A DNA stretch of 15,102 bases, from the NCBI GenBank assembly GCA_050738155.1, contig JBOHYW010000082.1, positions 1 through 15,102 on the forward strand. The letters run 5' to 3'. Shown one piece after another: positions 14,352 through 15,102 of the stretch. The notes beneath the pieces were generated by a model that worked only from the letters and a program-made list of their open reading frames with translations, searched no databases and had not been told where the DNA came from. Origin of the DNA: 66-474 sp050738155 (GTDB taxonomy: Bacteria; Pseudomonadota; Gammaproteobacteria; Xanthomonadales; Rhodanobacteraceae). The translations under genes were made by a program, and so were the position numbers. Each line of letters opens with the position of its first letter. Position 1 is the first letter of the stretch.

Positions 14352-15102
14352 ATGAAACATGCACTGCCGCGCGTTGCCGCGCTGTCGTTGTTGGTCGCCG
14401 CTGGCCTGCTGCCGTGCATCGGCATGGCCTCGCCCGCGACCTTGGCGCGGAACCAAACCGCCAGCGCGGCGCAGGATGGCCCGCTCCAGTCGAAAGTACG
14501 CAACGACGTCCACCGCGCATGGCCGAACGAACCGCTGGTCACGGCCCAACATGGCATGGTGGTTTCGGCGCAGCATCTCGCCACGCAAATCGGTGTGCAA
14601 GTCCTGAAGGAAGGTGGCAACGCGGTGGATGCCGCGGTTGCCGTCGGTTATGCGCTGGCGGTGGTGCACCCGTGTTGCGGCAACATCGGCGGCGGCGGTT
14701 TCATGACGCTGCATCTGGCCGACGGCAAGAACCTGTTCCTGGATTTTCGCGAGAAGGCGCCACTGGCCGCCACCCCGGACATGATGCAGAACGCTGCGGG
14801 CAAGGTGGTGCACGGCCGCAGCACGCGCACCTATCTTGGCGTCGGCGTGCCGGGCACCGTGATGGGATTCGATACCGCGCTGGCCATGTACGGCACGATG
14901 AGTCTCAAGCAGGTAATGGCGCCGGCGATCAAGCTCGCCCGTGACGGTTACGTGCTGCAACCTGGCGACGTGCGCATTTTCGATACATCCACCGATGTCT
15001 TTCGCCAGCACCCGAATGTCGCGGCGATCTTTTTGGACCACGGCCAGCCGTACAAAGCGGGCCAGACCTTGAAGCAACCGCAGCTCGCGCACACCCTGGA
15101 GA
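14352..15102 (+). CDS. ggt: Gamma-glutamyltransferase, N-terminal part (cut by window edge)
   Basis: The first 250 codons of a gene that continues past the right edge. A Sec signal (about 1-26, cleavage near GMA) is followed by a short linker and the start of the Ntn-hydrolase fold: MVVSAQHLATQIGVQVLKEG, GGNAVDAAVAVGYAL, NIGGGGFMTL (111-120) and DFREKAP (131-137), whose Arg binds the gamma-glutamyl carboxylate in this family. The enzyme cleaves glutathione and other gamma-glutamyl compounds in the periplasm after splitting itself into large and small subunits. The catalytic threonine of the small subunit would lie beyond the window, so activity and completeness cannot be judged. GAAGGA 6 nt before the ATG supports the start. 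The gene is divergent from the CPBP gene, with a promoter candidate at 14278-14306. Confidence 0.93.
   Translation, partial: MKHALPRVAALSLLVAAGLLPCIGMASPATLARNQTASAAQDGPLQSKVRNDVHRAWPNEPLVTAQHGMVVSAQHLATQIGVQVLKEGGNAVDAAVAVGYALAVVHPCCGNIGGGGFMTLHLADGKNLFLDFREKAPLAATPDMMQNAAGKVVHGRSTRTYLGVGVPGTVMGFDTALAMYGTMSLKQVMAPAIKLARDGYVLQPGDVRIFDTSTDVFRQHPNVAAIFLDHGQPYKAGQTLKQPQLAHTLE

Overview
The window is high-GC proteobacterial chromosomal DNA. Protein families, gene neighbourhoods (a DUF1631 protein coupled to nadC; purE/Trm112; purK/CPBP) and the style of the intergenic repeats (GTAG-headed REP pairs, tandem GGGACTC heptads, ATTCCC...GGGAAT hairpins) point to the Xanthomonadales/Lysobacterales, most likely Rhodanobacteraceae. 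This placement is inferred from recognition, not from a search. Most genes are housekeeping: I see no phage genes, transposase, CRISPR array, tRNA or rRNA.

Layout, left to right. (1) 129-2261, minus: an exported M13 (neprilysin/PepO-type) zinc metallopeptidase. (2) 2262-2528: divergent intergenic region filled by a chain of hairpins. (3) 2529-6533, plus: hrpA, a DEAH-box RNA helicase carrying an in-frame heptad inverted-repeat element of about 153 bp between its helicase core and OB-fold. (4) 6795-7184, plus: a small exported BON-domain protein. (5) 7412-10623, minus: a DUF1631 protein followed by nadC with a 4-bp ATGA overlap. (6) 10808-11074, minus: a Trm112-like protein, divergent from purE by only 36 bp. 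(7) 11111-13046, plus: purE and purK, separated by 238 bp that include a dRS3-like hairpin. (8) 13047-13247: two different palindromic repeat elements back to back. (9) 13248-14087, minus: a CPBP-family membrane protease, divergent from (10) 14352 to the right edge, plus: the N-terminal third or more of a gamma-glutamyltransferase. No gene-free stretch exceeds 300 bases; the longest are about 260-270 bp (2262-2528, 6534-6794, 14088-14351).

Functionally, purE and purK carry out the two-step carboxylation of AIR in purine synthesis. nadC makes nicotinate mononucleotide for NAD, and its translation is probably coupled to the upstream DUF1631 gene. The M13 peptidase, BON protein and gamma-glutamyltransferase act in the cell envelope. 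HrpA and the Trm112-like protein belong to RNA/translation biology.

The most unusual content is not a gene cluster but a dense set of short repeats of at least five types in 15 kb. One sits inside the hrpA reading frame and appears to be translated. I found no convincing new multi-gene system.
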